From Streptomyces sp. TSRI0281 (GTDB lineage Bacteria; Actinomycetota; Actinomycetes; Streptomycetales; Streptomycetaceae): a DNA stretch of 64,000 nucleotides. Below are positions 23,676 through 30,948 of this stretch, piece after piece. The position numbers and the translations under genes were made by a program. Each line of letters starts with the position of its first letter. The first letter of the stretch is position 1. Under the pieces are notes generated by a model. The model worked only from the letters and a program-made list of their open reading frames with translations. It did not search any database and was not told where the DNA came from. The DNA is taken from assembly GCF_001905125.1 (NCBI RefSeq), contig NZ_LWLE01000001.1, positions 834,880 to 898,879 of the forward strand. The letters run 5' to 3'.

Positions 23676-24541
23676 TCCCCCTCCTCGGTTACCGGACCGG
23701 CCGGGTGCTCCGGGTCGGAGGCCGAGGTCTGCTGTGGTGCGTCATGAGAGCTGAGGTGGTCGGACGGTGACGCGTCGTGGGGCTGCGCGTCGTGGGGCGC
23801 CGCGTCACGGGGGGTCTCGCCGCGCGGGGAGACCACGCGGGCCCGCGGGACGGCCTCGCCCTTGGCGAGCTTGAGCCCGACCAGCGAGGCGTGTCCCGCG
23901 CCGCCGCTCGCCTCGACGGCGCCGGGGCGCTCGTCGGGGAAGCCGGCCAGGATGCGCGAGGTCTCCTTGTACGAGCAGAGCGGGGCGCCGCGGGTGGGTT
24001 CGACGGTGCGCCCGGCGATCAGGTCGTCCACGAGTCGGGTCGCGCTCTCGGGCGTCTGGTTGTCGAAGAACTCCCAGTTGACCATCACCACGGGCGCGAA
24101 GTCGCAGGCCGCGTTGCACTCGATGTGTTCGAGGGTGACCTTGCCGTCCTCGGTGGTCTCGTCGTTGCCGACACCGAGGTGGTCCTTCAGCCGGTCGAAG
24201 ATGGCGTCACCGCCCATGACCGCGCACAGCGTGTTGGTGCAGACACCGACCTGGTAGTCGCCGCTCGGCCTGCGCCGGTACATGGTGTAGAAGGTCGCGA
24301 CGGCGGTGACCTCGGCGGTGGTGAGGCTGAGCAGTTCGGCGCAGAGGGCCATGCCCGTACGGGAGACGAAGCCTTCCTCGGACTGCACCAGGTGGAGCAG
24401 CGGCAGCAGCGCGGAGCGGCTGTCGGGGTAGCGGGCGATCACCTCCTTCGCGTCCGCTTCGAGCCGGGCGCGTACGTCGGCCGGGTAGGCGGGGGCGGGG
24501 AGCTGCGGCATCCCCAGACTGACCTCTTGGTTTGCGGTCAC
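23672..24541 (-). CDS. nuoE: NADH-quinone oxidoreductase subunit E
   Basis: A 289-aa thioredoxin-fold subunit with a 2Fe-2S cluster (N1a): Cys pairs in GVCTNTLC and IECNAAC. The first about 180 residues match the family. The remaining 100 residues are extra: a conserved-looking [16 protein letters not shown] stretch, then a His/Asp/Pro/Ser-rich repeat ([13 protein letters not shown]). GTG at 24541 overlaps the nuoD stop; a later ATG (24511) is an alternative start. Confidence 0.95.
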   Translation of the reverse strand: MTANQEVSLGMPQLPAPAYPADVRARLEADAKEVIARYPDSRSALLPLLHLVQSEEGFVSRTGMALCAELLSLTTAEVTAVATFYTMYRRRPSGDYQVGVCTNTLCAVMGGDAIFDRLKDHLGVGNDETTEDGKVTLEHIECNAACDFAPVVMVNWEFFDNQTPESATRLVDDLIAGRTVEPTRGAPLCSYKETSRILAGFPDERPGAVEASGGAGHASLVGLKLAKGEAVPRARVVSPRGETPRDAAPHDAQPHDASPSDHLSSHDAPQQTSASDPEHPAGPVTEEGE

Positions 24542-25860
24542 CGGTCGACGCCTCCCATCACGGGGTCGATGGACGCGACGGCGACGATCACATCGGCGAC
24601 CTGGCCGCCCTCGCACATCGCCGCCATGGCTTGCAGATTGGTGAAGGACGGGTCGCGGAAGTGGACCCGGTAGGGGCGGGTGCCGCCGTCCGAGACGACA
24701 TGCACGCCGAGTTCGCCCTTGGGCGACTCGACCGCGGTGTACGCCTGCCCGGCCGGGACCCGGAAGCCCTCGGTCACCAGCTTGAAGTGGTGGATCAGGG
24801 CCTCCATGGAGGTGCCCATGATCTTCTTGATGTGGTCGAGCGAGTTGCCGAGTCCGTCCGGTCCGAGCGCGAGCTGCGCGGGCCAGGCGATCTTCTTGTC
24901 GGCGACCATGACCGGGCCCGGCTCCAGCCGCTCCAGGCACTGTTCGACGATCCTGAGCGACTGCCGCATCTCCTCCAGACGGATGAGGAAGCGGCCGTAG
25001 GAGTCGCAGGTGTCCGCGGTGGGCACGTCGAACTCGTAGTTCTCGTAGCCGCAGTACGGGTCGGTCTTGCGCAGGTCGTGCGGGAGCCCTGCGGAGCGCA
25101 GGACCGGTCCGGTGGCGCCGAGCGCCATGCAGCCGGTGAGGTCGAGGTAACCGACGTCCTGCATACGGGCCTTGAAGATGGGGTTGCCGGTGGCGAGCTT
25201 GTCGTACTCCGGCAGGTTCTTCTTCATGGTCTTGATGAACTCGCGCAGCTGGTCGACCGCGCCCGGGGGCAGGTCCTGGGCGAGGCCGCCGGGACGGACG
25301 AACGCGTGGTTCATCCGGAGGCCGGTGATCAGCTCGAAGAGGTCGAGAACCAGTTCACGATCGCGGAAGCCGTAGATCATGATCGTGGTCGCGCCGAGCT
25401 CCATACCGCCGGTGGCGATGCAGACCAGGTGCGAGGAGATCCGGTTGAGCTCCATGAGCAGGACGCGCAGGACCGTGGCCCGGTTGGGGATCTGGTCCTC
25501 GATGCCGAGGAGCTTCTCGACGCCCAGGCAGTACGCCGTCTCGTTGAAGAACGGCGTCAGATAGTCCATGCGCGTGACGAACGTGGTGCCCTGGGTCCAG
25601 TTCCGGAATTCGAGGTTCTTCTCGATGCCGGTGTGGAGGTAGCCGATACCGCAGCGGGCCTCGGTGACGGTCTCGCCGTCGATCTCCAGGATCAGCCGCA
25701 GCACGCCGTGCGTGGACGGGTGCTGGGGACCCATGTTGACGATGATGCGCTCGTCGTCGGACTTGAGGGCCGACTCGACGACTTCGTCCCAGTCGCCGCC
25801 GGTGACTGTATATACAGTCCCCTCGGTCGTGGCCCTGGGTGTCGCGTGGGGAGTAGTCAT
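24538..25860 (-). CDS. nuoD: NADH-quinone oxidoreductase subunit D
   Basis: A 440-aa subunit of the quinone-binding module, related to NiFe hydrogenase large subunits. [12 protein letters not shown] forms the loop with the quinone-ligand His. The protein is full length and ends in DPVMGGVDR, as expected. NuoC and NuoD are separate genes here, unlike the E. coli fusion. The ATG shares one base with the nuoC stop (TGATG). Confidence 0.97.
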   Translation of the reverse strand: MTTPHATPRATTEGTVYTVTGGDWDEVVESALKSDDERIIVNMGPQHPSTHGVLRLILEIDGETVTEARCGIGYLHTGIEKNLEFRNWTQGTTFVTRMDYLTPFFNETAYCLGVEKLLGIEDQIPNRATVLRVLLMELNRISSHLVCIATGGMELGATTIMIYGFRDRELVLDLFELITGLRMNHAFVRPGGLAQDLPPGAVDQLREFIKTMKKNLPEYDKLATGNPIFKARMQDVGYLDLTGCMALGATGPVLRSAGLPHDLRKTDPYCGYENYEFDVPTADTCDSYGRFLIRLEEMRQSLRIVEQCLERLEPGPVMVADKKIAWPAQLALGPDGLGNSLDHIKKIMGTSMEALIHHFKLVTEGFRVPAGQAYTAVESPKGELGVHVVSDGGTRPYRVHFRDPSFTNLQAMAAMCEGGQVADVIVAVASIDPVMGGVDR

Positions 25861-26582
25861 CAGGAGTACGACCTCCGCTGGTCCGGAGCCGGGATCTGGG
25901 CGCCCTTGTACTCGACGGCGATGCCGCCGAGCGGATAGTCCTTGCGCTGCGGGAAGCCCTGCCAGTCGTCCGGCATCATGATCCGGGTGAGGGCGGGGTG
26001 CCCGTCGAAGATGAGGCCGAAGAAGTCGTAGGTCTCGCGCTCGTGCCAGTCGTTGGTCGGATAGACCTCGACGAGGGACGGGACGTGCGGGTCGCTGTCC
26101 GGGGCGGACACCTCCAGCCGGATGAGCCGGCCGTGGGTGAGGGACCGCAGGTGGTAGACGGCGTGCAGTTCGCGGCCCTTGTCGCCCAGGAAGTGGACGC
26201 CGCTGACTCCCGTACAGAGCTCGAAGCGCAGCGCCGGGTCGTCGCGCAGGGTGCGGGCGACCTGGAGCAGATGCTCGCGGGCGATGTGGAAGGTGAGTTC
26301 GCCGCGGTCGACGACGGTCTTCTCGATGGCGTTCTCGGGAAGCAGGTCCTGTTCCTCCAGGGCCCCTTCGAGTTCGTCGGCCACTTCGTCGAACCAGCCG
26401 CCGTACGGGCGGGAGGTGGCGCCCGGCAGGGTCACCGTGCGTACGAGACCGCCGTAGCCGGTGGTGTCGCCACCGTTGTCGGCGCCGAACATGCCCTTGC
26501 GTACGCGGATGACCTCGGCCTGCTCGCGCGGTGCGGGGACTCCGTTGCCGGTCCGCTCGTCGCCGTTCGCGTTGTCGGTCAC
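25860..26582 (-). CDS. nuoC: NADH-quinone oxidoreductase subunit C
   Basis: A 240-aa peripheral subunit. Signature [33 protein letters not shown] sequence lies at about residues 185-213, ending in [12 protein letters not shown]. The N-terminal 75 residues include an actinobacterial extension. The GTG at 26582 overlaps the nuoB stop (GTGA) and fixes the start. Confidence 0.96.
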   Translation of the reverse strand: MTDNANGDERTGNGVPAPREQAEVIRVRKGMFGADNGGDTTGYGGLVRTVTLPGATSRPYGGWFDEVADELEGALEEQDLLPENAIEKTVVDRGELTFHIAREHLLQVARTLRDDPALRFELCTGVSGVHFLGDKGRELHAVYHLRSLTHGRLIRLEVSAPDSDPHVPSLVEVYPTNDWHERETYDFFGLIFDGHPALTRIMMPDDWQGFPQRKDYPLGGIAVEYKGAQIPAPDQRRSYS

Positions 26583-27133
26583 CGCAGCAGCCCCTTCATC
26601 TCGATCAGGGGGAGCGCCTTGAGGGCCGCCTCCTCCGCCTCGCGGGCGGCCTCCTCGGCGTTGACCCCGAGCTTGGAGCCCTGGATCTTCTGGTGGAGCT
26701 TGAGAATGGCGTCGATCAGCATCTCGGGGCGCGGCGGGCACCCCGGCAAATAGATATCAACCGGGACAATGTGATCAACACCCTGCACAATGGCGTAATT
26801 GTTGAACATCCCGCCCGATGATGCGCAAACCCCCATGGAGATCACCCACTTCGGGTTCGGCATCTGGTCATAGACCTGCCGCAGGACGGGCGCCATCTTC
26901 TGGCTGACCCGTCCCGCGACAATCATCAGATCGGCCTGCCGCGGCGATCCGCGGAAGACCTCCATCCCGAAACGGGCCAGGTCGTAGCGCCCCGCGCCGG
27001 TCGTCATCATCTCGATGGCGCAGCAGGCGAGGCCGAAGGTGGCCGGGAAGACGGAGGACTTCCGCACCCAGCCGGCGGCCTGCTCGACAGTGGTCAGCAC
27101 AAAGCCGCTAGGCAGCTTCTCTTCGAGTCCCAT
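26579..27133 (-). CDS. nuoB: NADH-quinone oxidoreductase subunit B
   Basis: A 184-aa subunit carrying the terminal 4Fe-4S cluster N2 next to the quinone site. The four ligands are the tandem Cys in [10 protein letters not shown], the Cys in GVCASSGG and that in LPGCPPRPE. Length is normal. An Ala/Glu-rich helix forms the C-terminus. Confidence 0.97.
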   Translation of the reverse strand: MGLEEKLPSGFVLTTVEQAAGWVRKSSVFPATFGLACCAIEMMTTGAGRYDLARFGMEVFRGSPRQADLMIVAGRVSQKMAPVLRQVYDQMPNPKWVISMGVCASSGGMFNNYAIVQGVDHIVPVDIYLPGCPPRPEMLIDAILKLHQKIQGSKLGVNAEEAAREAEEAALKALPLIEMKGLLR

Positions 27134-27150
27134 GTGTGCCCCTCAGCCCC

Positions 27151-27510
27151 TCAGTCCCATTCCAGGCCGCCCCGGCGCCACACATACGCGTAGGCGACGA
27201 AGACGGTGAGCACGAAGAGCAGCATCTCCACGAGCCCGAAGATCCCCAGGGCGTCGAAGGTGACCGCCCAGGGATAGAGGAAGACGATCTCGATGTCGAA
27301 GACGATGAAAAGCATCGCCGTCAGGTAGTACTTGATCGGGAAGCGGCCGCCACCGGCCGGAGTCGGGGTGGGTTCGATACCGCATTCGTACGCTTCGAGC
27401 CGTGCTCGGTTGTACCGCTTGGGGCCGATAAGCGTGGCCATGACCACGGAGAAGATCGCAAACCCCGCCCCGAGGGCGCCGAGCACGAGGATGGGCGCGT
27501 AGGCATTCAC
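27151..27510 (-). CDS. nuoA: NADH-quinone oxidoreductase subunit A
   Basis: A 119-aa membrane subunit with three helices; LEAYECGIEP is the conserved loop and FDIEIVFLYPWAV the Asp/Glu-bearing helix. First gene of the operon. The GTG at 27510 gives the usual length and has AAGGAG about 8 bases upstream; the open frame extends 14 codons further without support. Confidence 0.96.
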   Translation of the reverse strand: MNAYAPILVLGALGAGFAIFSVVMATLIGPKRYNRARLEAYECGIEPTPTPAGGGRFPIKYYLTAMLFIVFDIEIVFLYPWAVTFDALGIFGLVEMLLFVLTVFVAYAYVWRRGGLEWD

Positions 27511-27591
27511 GCTCCTCGCTCCTTCCAGTCGTCCTTGACCGTTGGACCGCATCGGGCGAACCGGCTCGCCACCTCACCAAGATCGTGCACA

Positions 27592-27607
27592 TGTGAGGCA
27601 GTTCACA
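27592..27607. promoter_or_regulatory. Rex (NADH/NAD+ sensor) operator before nuo
   Basis: TGTGAGGCAGTTCACA is a 16-bp imperfect palindrome that differs in the centre from the actinobacterial Rex consensus TGTGAACNNNTTCACA; read on the nuo strand it is TGTGAACTGCCTCACA, with one mismatch in the conserved arms. It lies 82-97 bases before the nuoA start. Rex control of nuo is established in Streptomyces coelicolor. Confidence 0.75.
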
Positions 27608-28235
27608 AGCCCGACTGCCCCGCATCCTATGCCTGCCATCCTGTGATCTGCGACACGGGGTACAACAACGCCTTTGTGATCTCCACCACCTGACGAAGGA
27701 TCATGAAGTCGGATGAGCGGTGATCTTCGTACGCGAAGCGGCCGAGTGATCACGAGACGTGACATTCGATGGTGTTACCGCTGGTCAAAGCAGTGCCGCG
27801 CTATCAATGGACAGCCCCTACAAGCAAATTGGCGATGGACGGATCTGGGTGATATAGGCACCGGCCCCGCCCGGCGCTCACCCGGAAGGGGGGATCACGG
27901 GGAGTCATATGGACATGTGCACGCATTCACGATCTTCCGGGCGGCCGTCCCACGCCGACCGGGCACCCACTCGCCATCCACCGGTGAGGGGCGCCGCCGG
28001 GCGACGACCACCCCCGAACCAAGCGGACATGACGCACCAATAGGCCATCTCACCCCAGGGGTCCGATCCAGCCACTTCGGCACTCGTGGCGCGTCCGCGT
28101 GGTTGCCCATCGAGTCCGAGTCATGCTGTGACCTGCGCCACAGTGGGCCCGCTCCCCATACAGCGGGCTTGGCCATCGGTGTGAACGGATGGTAAGCGCC
28201 GGGCAATTCGGGCGTATTGCCGAAAGTCAATGATC

Positions 28236-28371
28236 ACAGCCCTGATTGCGCATGCCCGTTTTGCCCGTTACGGCGTCAATAAGGGCGCCCAGAAAGCGGA
28301 TTCACAGATTCCGAACGTAACTGTGTCGCAACACACGTTTCTTGATGGGACCCCTACAGCCCTGATAGCGC
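28236..28371 (+). repeat. Two 16-bp direct repeats 120 bp apart
   Basis: ACAGCCCTGATTGCGC (28236-28251) and ACAGCCCTGATAGCGC (28356-28371) match at 15 of 16 positions. The second ends 8 bases before the NlpC/P60 start. They may be regulator sites or leader RNA elements. Confidence 0.6.
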
Positions 28372-28379
28372 TAGTACTC

Positions 28380-29210
28380 ATGTCCCTCACCGCTCACATA
28401 CCCAGCCACCGGAAGCCCCGCCAGAGTGCCTCGAAGACGGCGCTGCGGGCCGGAGTTGCCGGTGGCGTCCTCAGCACCATCGCGGTCGCAGGCGCCGCGG
28501 GCCCGGCCCAGGCCGAGCCGGTGACCCAGACCATCGAGATGCCCACCATCACCTCCGGGCTCTCCACGACCGTCGCCGCTTCCGCACAGGCCACGCAGCA
28601 GGTCGCCCTCGACCTGGAGACGCAGGCCAACGAGGACGCCGCGGCCGAGAGCGCCGCGAAGAAGGCCAAGAAGGCCAAGGCCGAGGCCGTACGCAAGGCA
28701 GAGGCCAAGAAGAAGAAGGCCGAGGCAGCCGCCAAGGCCAAGGCGGAGGCCGCCGAGCGCGCTTCCCGTACCGCCGAGCGCACGACGCTCAGCGCCTCCA
28801 CTGGCTCCTCCGCGTCCTCCTCCTCCTCGCCCTCGTACTCCTCGTCGAGCGCCACCGGCTCCGCAGCCGCCGTGGTCGCCTTCGCCAAGGCCCAGGTCGG
28901 CGACGCGTACGTGCCCGGCGGCACCGGCCCCAACTCGTGGGACTGCTCGGGCCTCGTCCAGGCCGCGTTCCGGTCGGTCAACATCGACCTGCCGCGCGTC
29001 TCGCAGAGCCAGTCGACGGCCGGCACCCAGGTCTCGCTGAGCAACCTCCAGCCGGGCGACATCCTGTACTGGGGCAGCGCGGGCAGCGCGTACCACGTCG
29101 CGATCTACATCGGCGGCGGCCAGTTCGTCGGCGCGCAGAACTCCAACACCGGTACGGTGCAGCGCTCCATGGACTACGACATGCCGACCGGCGCGGTCCG
29201 CGTTCTCTGA
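28380..29210 (+). CDS. Secreted NlpC/P60 peptidoglycan endopeptidase
   Basis: A 276-aa exported cell-wall hydrolase. A twin-basic N-terminus and hydrophobic core end near AQA45 as a signal peptide. Residues 80-135 form a Lys/Ala/Glu coiled coil, followed by a Ser/Thr linker and the catalytic domain (165-276) with Cys189 in WDCSGLV and His239 in YHVAIYIG. It would cut stem-peptide bonds outside the membrane. The ATG at 28380 gives a proper signal peptide but lacks an upstream ribosome binding site; leaderless translation or an earlier start (28230) are possible. It is divergent from nuoA. Confidence 0.9.
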   Translation: MSLTAHIPSHRKPRQSASKTALRAGVAGGVLSTIAVAGAAGPAQAEPVTQTIEMPTITSGLSTTVAASAQATQQVALDLETQANEDAAAESAAKKAKKAKAEAVRKAEAKKKKAEAAAKAKAEAAERASRTAERTTLSASTGSSASSSSSPSYSSSSATGSAAAVVAFAKAQVGDAYVPGGTGPNSWDCSGLVQAAFRSVNIDLPRVSQSQSTAGTQVSLSNLQPGDILYWGSAGSAYHVAIYIGGGQFVGAQNSNTGTVQRSMDYDMPTGAVRVL

Positions 29211-29290
29211 TTCACAAGCGTTCGCCACTCCTCGGCGTTCTCTGATTCACAAGCGTTCGCCGCTCCTCGGGCGTTCTCCGATGCACGGGC
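29201..29290 (+). repeat. 35-bp tandem repeat across the NlpC/P60 stop codon
   Basis: The unit starting CGTTCTCTGATTCACAAGCG begins at 29201, 29236 and, degenerate, at 29272. It includes the last codons and the TGA stop, so a copy of the gene end is repeated downstream. Confidence 0.85.
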
Positions 29291-29320
29291 GTTCCGGCAC
29301 GGGCATCACCCGACGCCGCC

Positions 29321-29378
29321 GGACACGCTGAAGGGCCGTCGCTCCCCCGCTCGGGAGCGACGGCCCTTCGCCGTGTCC
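29321..29378 (+). terminator. Strong terminator after the NlpC/P60 gene
   Basis: Perfect 17-bp stem, GAAGGGCCGTCGCTCCC (29330-29346) pairing with 29353-29369, loop CCGCTC, extended by GGACACG/CGTGTCC after a 2-base internal loop. It can serve both the NlpC/P60 gene and the convergent DUF1349 gene. Confidence 0.9.
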
Positions 29379-29403
29379 GGGACGGGCCCGCCGCCCCCGG
29401 TGC

Positions 29404-29997
29404 TCATGCCTCGTGCAGCGACCTGTCCGCCGGCCCCGTGGTGAAGCCGGTGAAGCGGACCTCAAGGCCCGCGCGCTGCGGCGAGCAGCAGAACGGGCCG
29501 GCCAGCGCCGCCGCCCCGGGGTCCAGCGGGGCAAGCCTGACCATCCGCCAGGGCCCGTCCTCGCACCGCGCCCGCACGGTGAGCGCGTCACCGGCACGGC
29601 TGGCCCGTACGGTCACCCGCCGCCCGGTCCAGTCGGGGACGGGCGCCATCGACCAGTCCGAGACCTCGCGGGTGACCACGGCCCCCAGATGCGGGACCCC
29701 GTCGGTCAGTTCGATCCCGGCCTTGATCCAGTTCCGTTCGTCCACCCGGACCATGACCCCCGCCTGGTCGTACAGGGTGTCGAAGTCCGCCACGAACGTC
29801 ACCTCGACGGCCGATCCGTCGGGCAGGTCCGTGAGAAGGGCGTGCCCGTCGTCGTGCACGAAGCCATAACTGGTGGTGCGCCAGAAATCGCCGCGGTCCC
29901 GGGTGGTCACGAACAGGTCCGCGCCCCGGTCGACGGACGCCTGCGGCGGGTTGAGCCAGTGGGCCCGCGCCCGGTCGACCGTCTGCTGTCCGTTCAT
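29404..29997 (-). CDS. DUF1349 domain protein (concanavalin-like fold)
   Basis: A 197-aa protein of the DUF1349/YbfA-like family. Core pattern: ADLFVTTRDRGDFWRTTSYGFVHDDGHALL, then YDQAGVMVRVDERNWIKAGIEL and later VRASRAGDALTVRA. The fold is a lectin/glucanase-like beta sandwich. No signal peptide, so probably cytoplasmic. Function in bacteria is not established. ATG start with AGGGGAGCCG upstream. It stands alone between two plus-strand secreted-protein genes. Confidence 0.88.
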   Translation of the reverse strand: MNGQQTVDRARAHWLNPPQASVDRGADLFVTTRDRGDFWRTTSYGFVHDDGHALLTDLPDGSAVEVTFVADFDTLYDQAGVMVRVDERNWIKAGIELTDGVPHLGAVVTREVSDWSMAPVPDWTGRRVTVRASRAGDALTVRARCEDGPWRMVRLAPLDPGAAALAGPFCCSPQRAGLEVRFTGFTTGPADRSLHEA

Positions 29998-30275
29998 CGG
30001 CTCCCCTTGATCGTCGGCCCCCGATCGTACGAGGCGGGACCCGTCACCCCCACGCCGGCTGTCTCACCCCCGTACCGACTCACCCGCGTACCGACGCACC
30101 CCATGTCCTCGCAGGTCAGCGGGGGTGGGACATTCCGCTGTTCCAGGGCTCCCCGCATCCGTTGTACCCCGCCCCACGTCCGTGCCATATCTGTCCCGGC
30201 GCCGCAGCCCGAGGGGGGCGCCCGCCCGCACCGGGACATCCGGCGCGGGCACAGGCGGGCAACAGGGGAGAGACC

Positions 30276-30671
30276 GTGCAGAAGAAGTTGAAGGCACTCG
30301 CCGTCGCGACCAGCAGCGCCGCGCTGGCGTTCGGCGGATTCACCGGCGTCGCCACCGCCGCGCCGCAGGGCGATGTGAGCGTGCAGGTGACGTGCTACGG
30401 CGGGGCGAAGTCCTACAGCAAGGCGGCCGGCCGGCACACGACCGCCGTCTTCAAGACGTCGACCCGGTGCGCGGACATCGACATCAAGACCAACACCACC
30501 CGTTCCGTCAAGGTGTGCTTCAAGCTGAGCAGCGGCTCGTTCGACTGCCAGTCCTCCTACAAGTCCGCGACGGCCAACGCGTGGAAGGTCATCGCGACCG
30601 ACATCCAGGACAACCAGGAGTTCGTCTTCTACTTCGAGAGCACCGCCGCCACCGGTTCGTACGCCGCCTGA
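30276..30671 (+). CDS. Small secreted protein with four cysteines
   Basis: A 131-aa predicted exported protein. GTG start with GGGGAGAG 5 bases upstream, Lys-rich N-terminus (KKLK), hydrophobic core and a signal peptidase site near VATA28. The mature part of about 103 residues is Thr/Ser/Lys-rich with four Cys (CYGG, CADID, CFKL, CQSS), consistent with two disulfide bonds, and ends in an aromatic stretch (FVFYFES). It resembles the many small secreted Streptomyces proteins of unknown role. No enzyme motif is seen. Confidence 0.8.
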   Translation: MQKKLKALAVATSSAALAFGGFTGVATAAPQGDVSVQVTCYGGAKSYSKAAGRHTTAVFKTSTRCADIDIKTNTTRSVKVCFKLSSGSFDCQSSYKSATANAWKVIATDIQDNQEFVFYFESTAATGSYAA

Positions 30672-30822
30672 GCCGGCGGCACCCGAGCCACGGAGCACCG
30701 GTAGCGCTGTCCCGGGCCACGGTCCTGCACACCCTCACCCCGGCGGGCGCGGTCCTGCTCGGCTCGTCGGACCGGGAGGCCCGCCGGAACCTGTCCTCCG
30801 GCTGACCCGTACGCACCCCACA

Positions 30823-30860
30823 CAAAAAAGCCCCGGACGAATTGGCGTCCGAGGCTTGAT
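30823..30860 (-). terminator. Minus-strand terminator-like hairpin before the HelD gene
   Basis: CGGACG and CGTCCG with flanking GCC/GGC arms form a stem. Read on the minus strand it ends in GGCTTTTTT, the classic intrinsic-terminator form. No minus-strand gene is seen to its right, so its use is unclear; on the plus strand it lies in the promoter region of the HelD-like gene. Confidence 0.55.
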
Positions 30861-30880
30861 CCTGCGTATATTCAATCCTT

Positions 30881-30921
30881 CATGTCTTTGCGGGAAAGGA
30901 CATGAAGAAGAACTCTTCTTC
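30881..30921 (+). promoter_or_regulatory. Two hairpins in the HelD-like leader
   Basis: CATGTCTTT/AAAGGACATG (30881-30904) and GAAGAAG-AACT-CTTCTTC (30904-30921) sit between a TATATT box at 30867 and the TTG start at 30949. They could form alternating structures in the leader RNA. Confidence 0.45.
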
Positions 30922-30948
30922 CAGAAACATATCGCGTCAGGAGTCGAA

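Larger units (their letters stand above)
27511..28379. other. 869-base intergenic region between divergent nuoA and the NlpC/P60 gene
   Basis: No supported gene. It holds a Rex-type operator near nuoA (27592-27607), further TGTGATCTGC-like elements at 27642 and 27675, a short hairpin at 28202-28221, and two near-identical 16-bp direct repeats exactly 120 bases apart upstream of the NlpC/P60 gene. Base composition is less GC-rich than the coding regions. A c-di-AMP (ydaO) riboswitch, often found before actinobacterial cell-wall hydrolases, was looked for and not recognised. Confidence 0.7.

Noticed and set aside
27511..28379. c-di-AMP (ydaO) riboswitch before the NlpC/P60 gene
   Set aside because: Such switches are common before actinobacterial wall hydrolases, but the conserved core words were not found.
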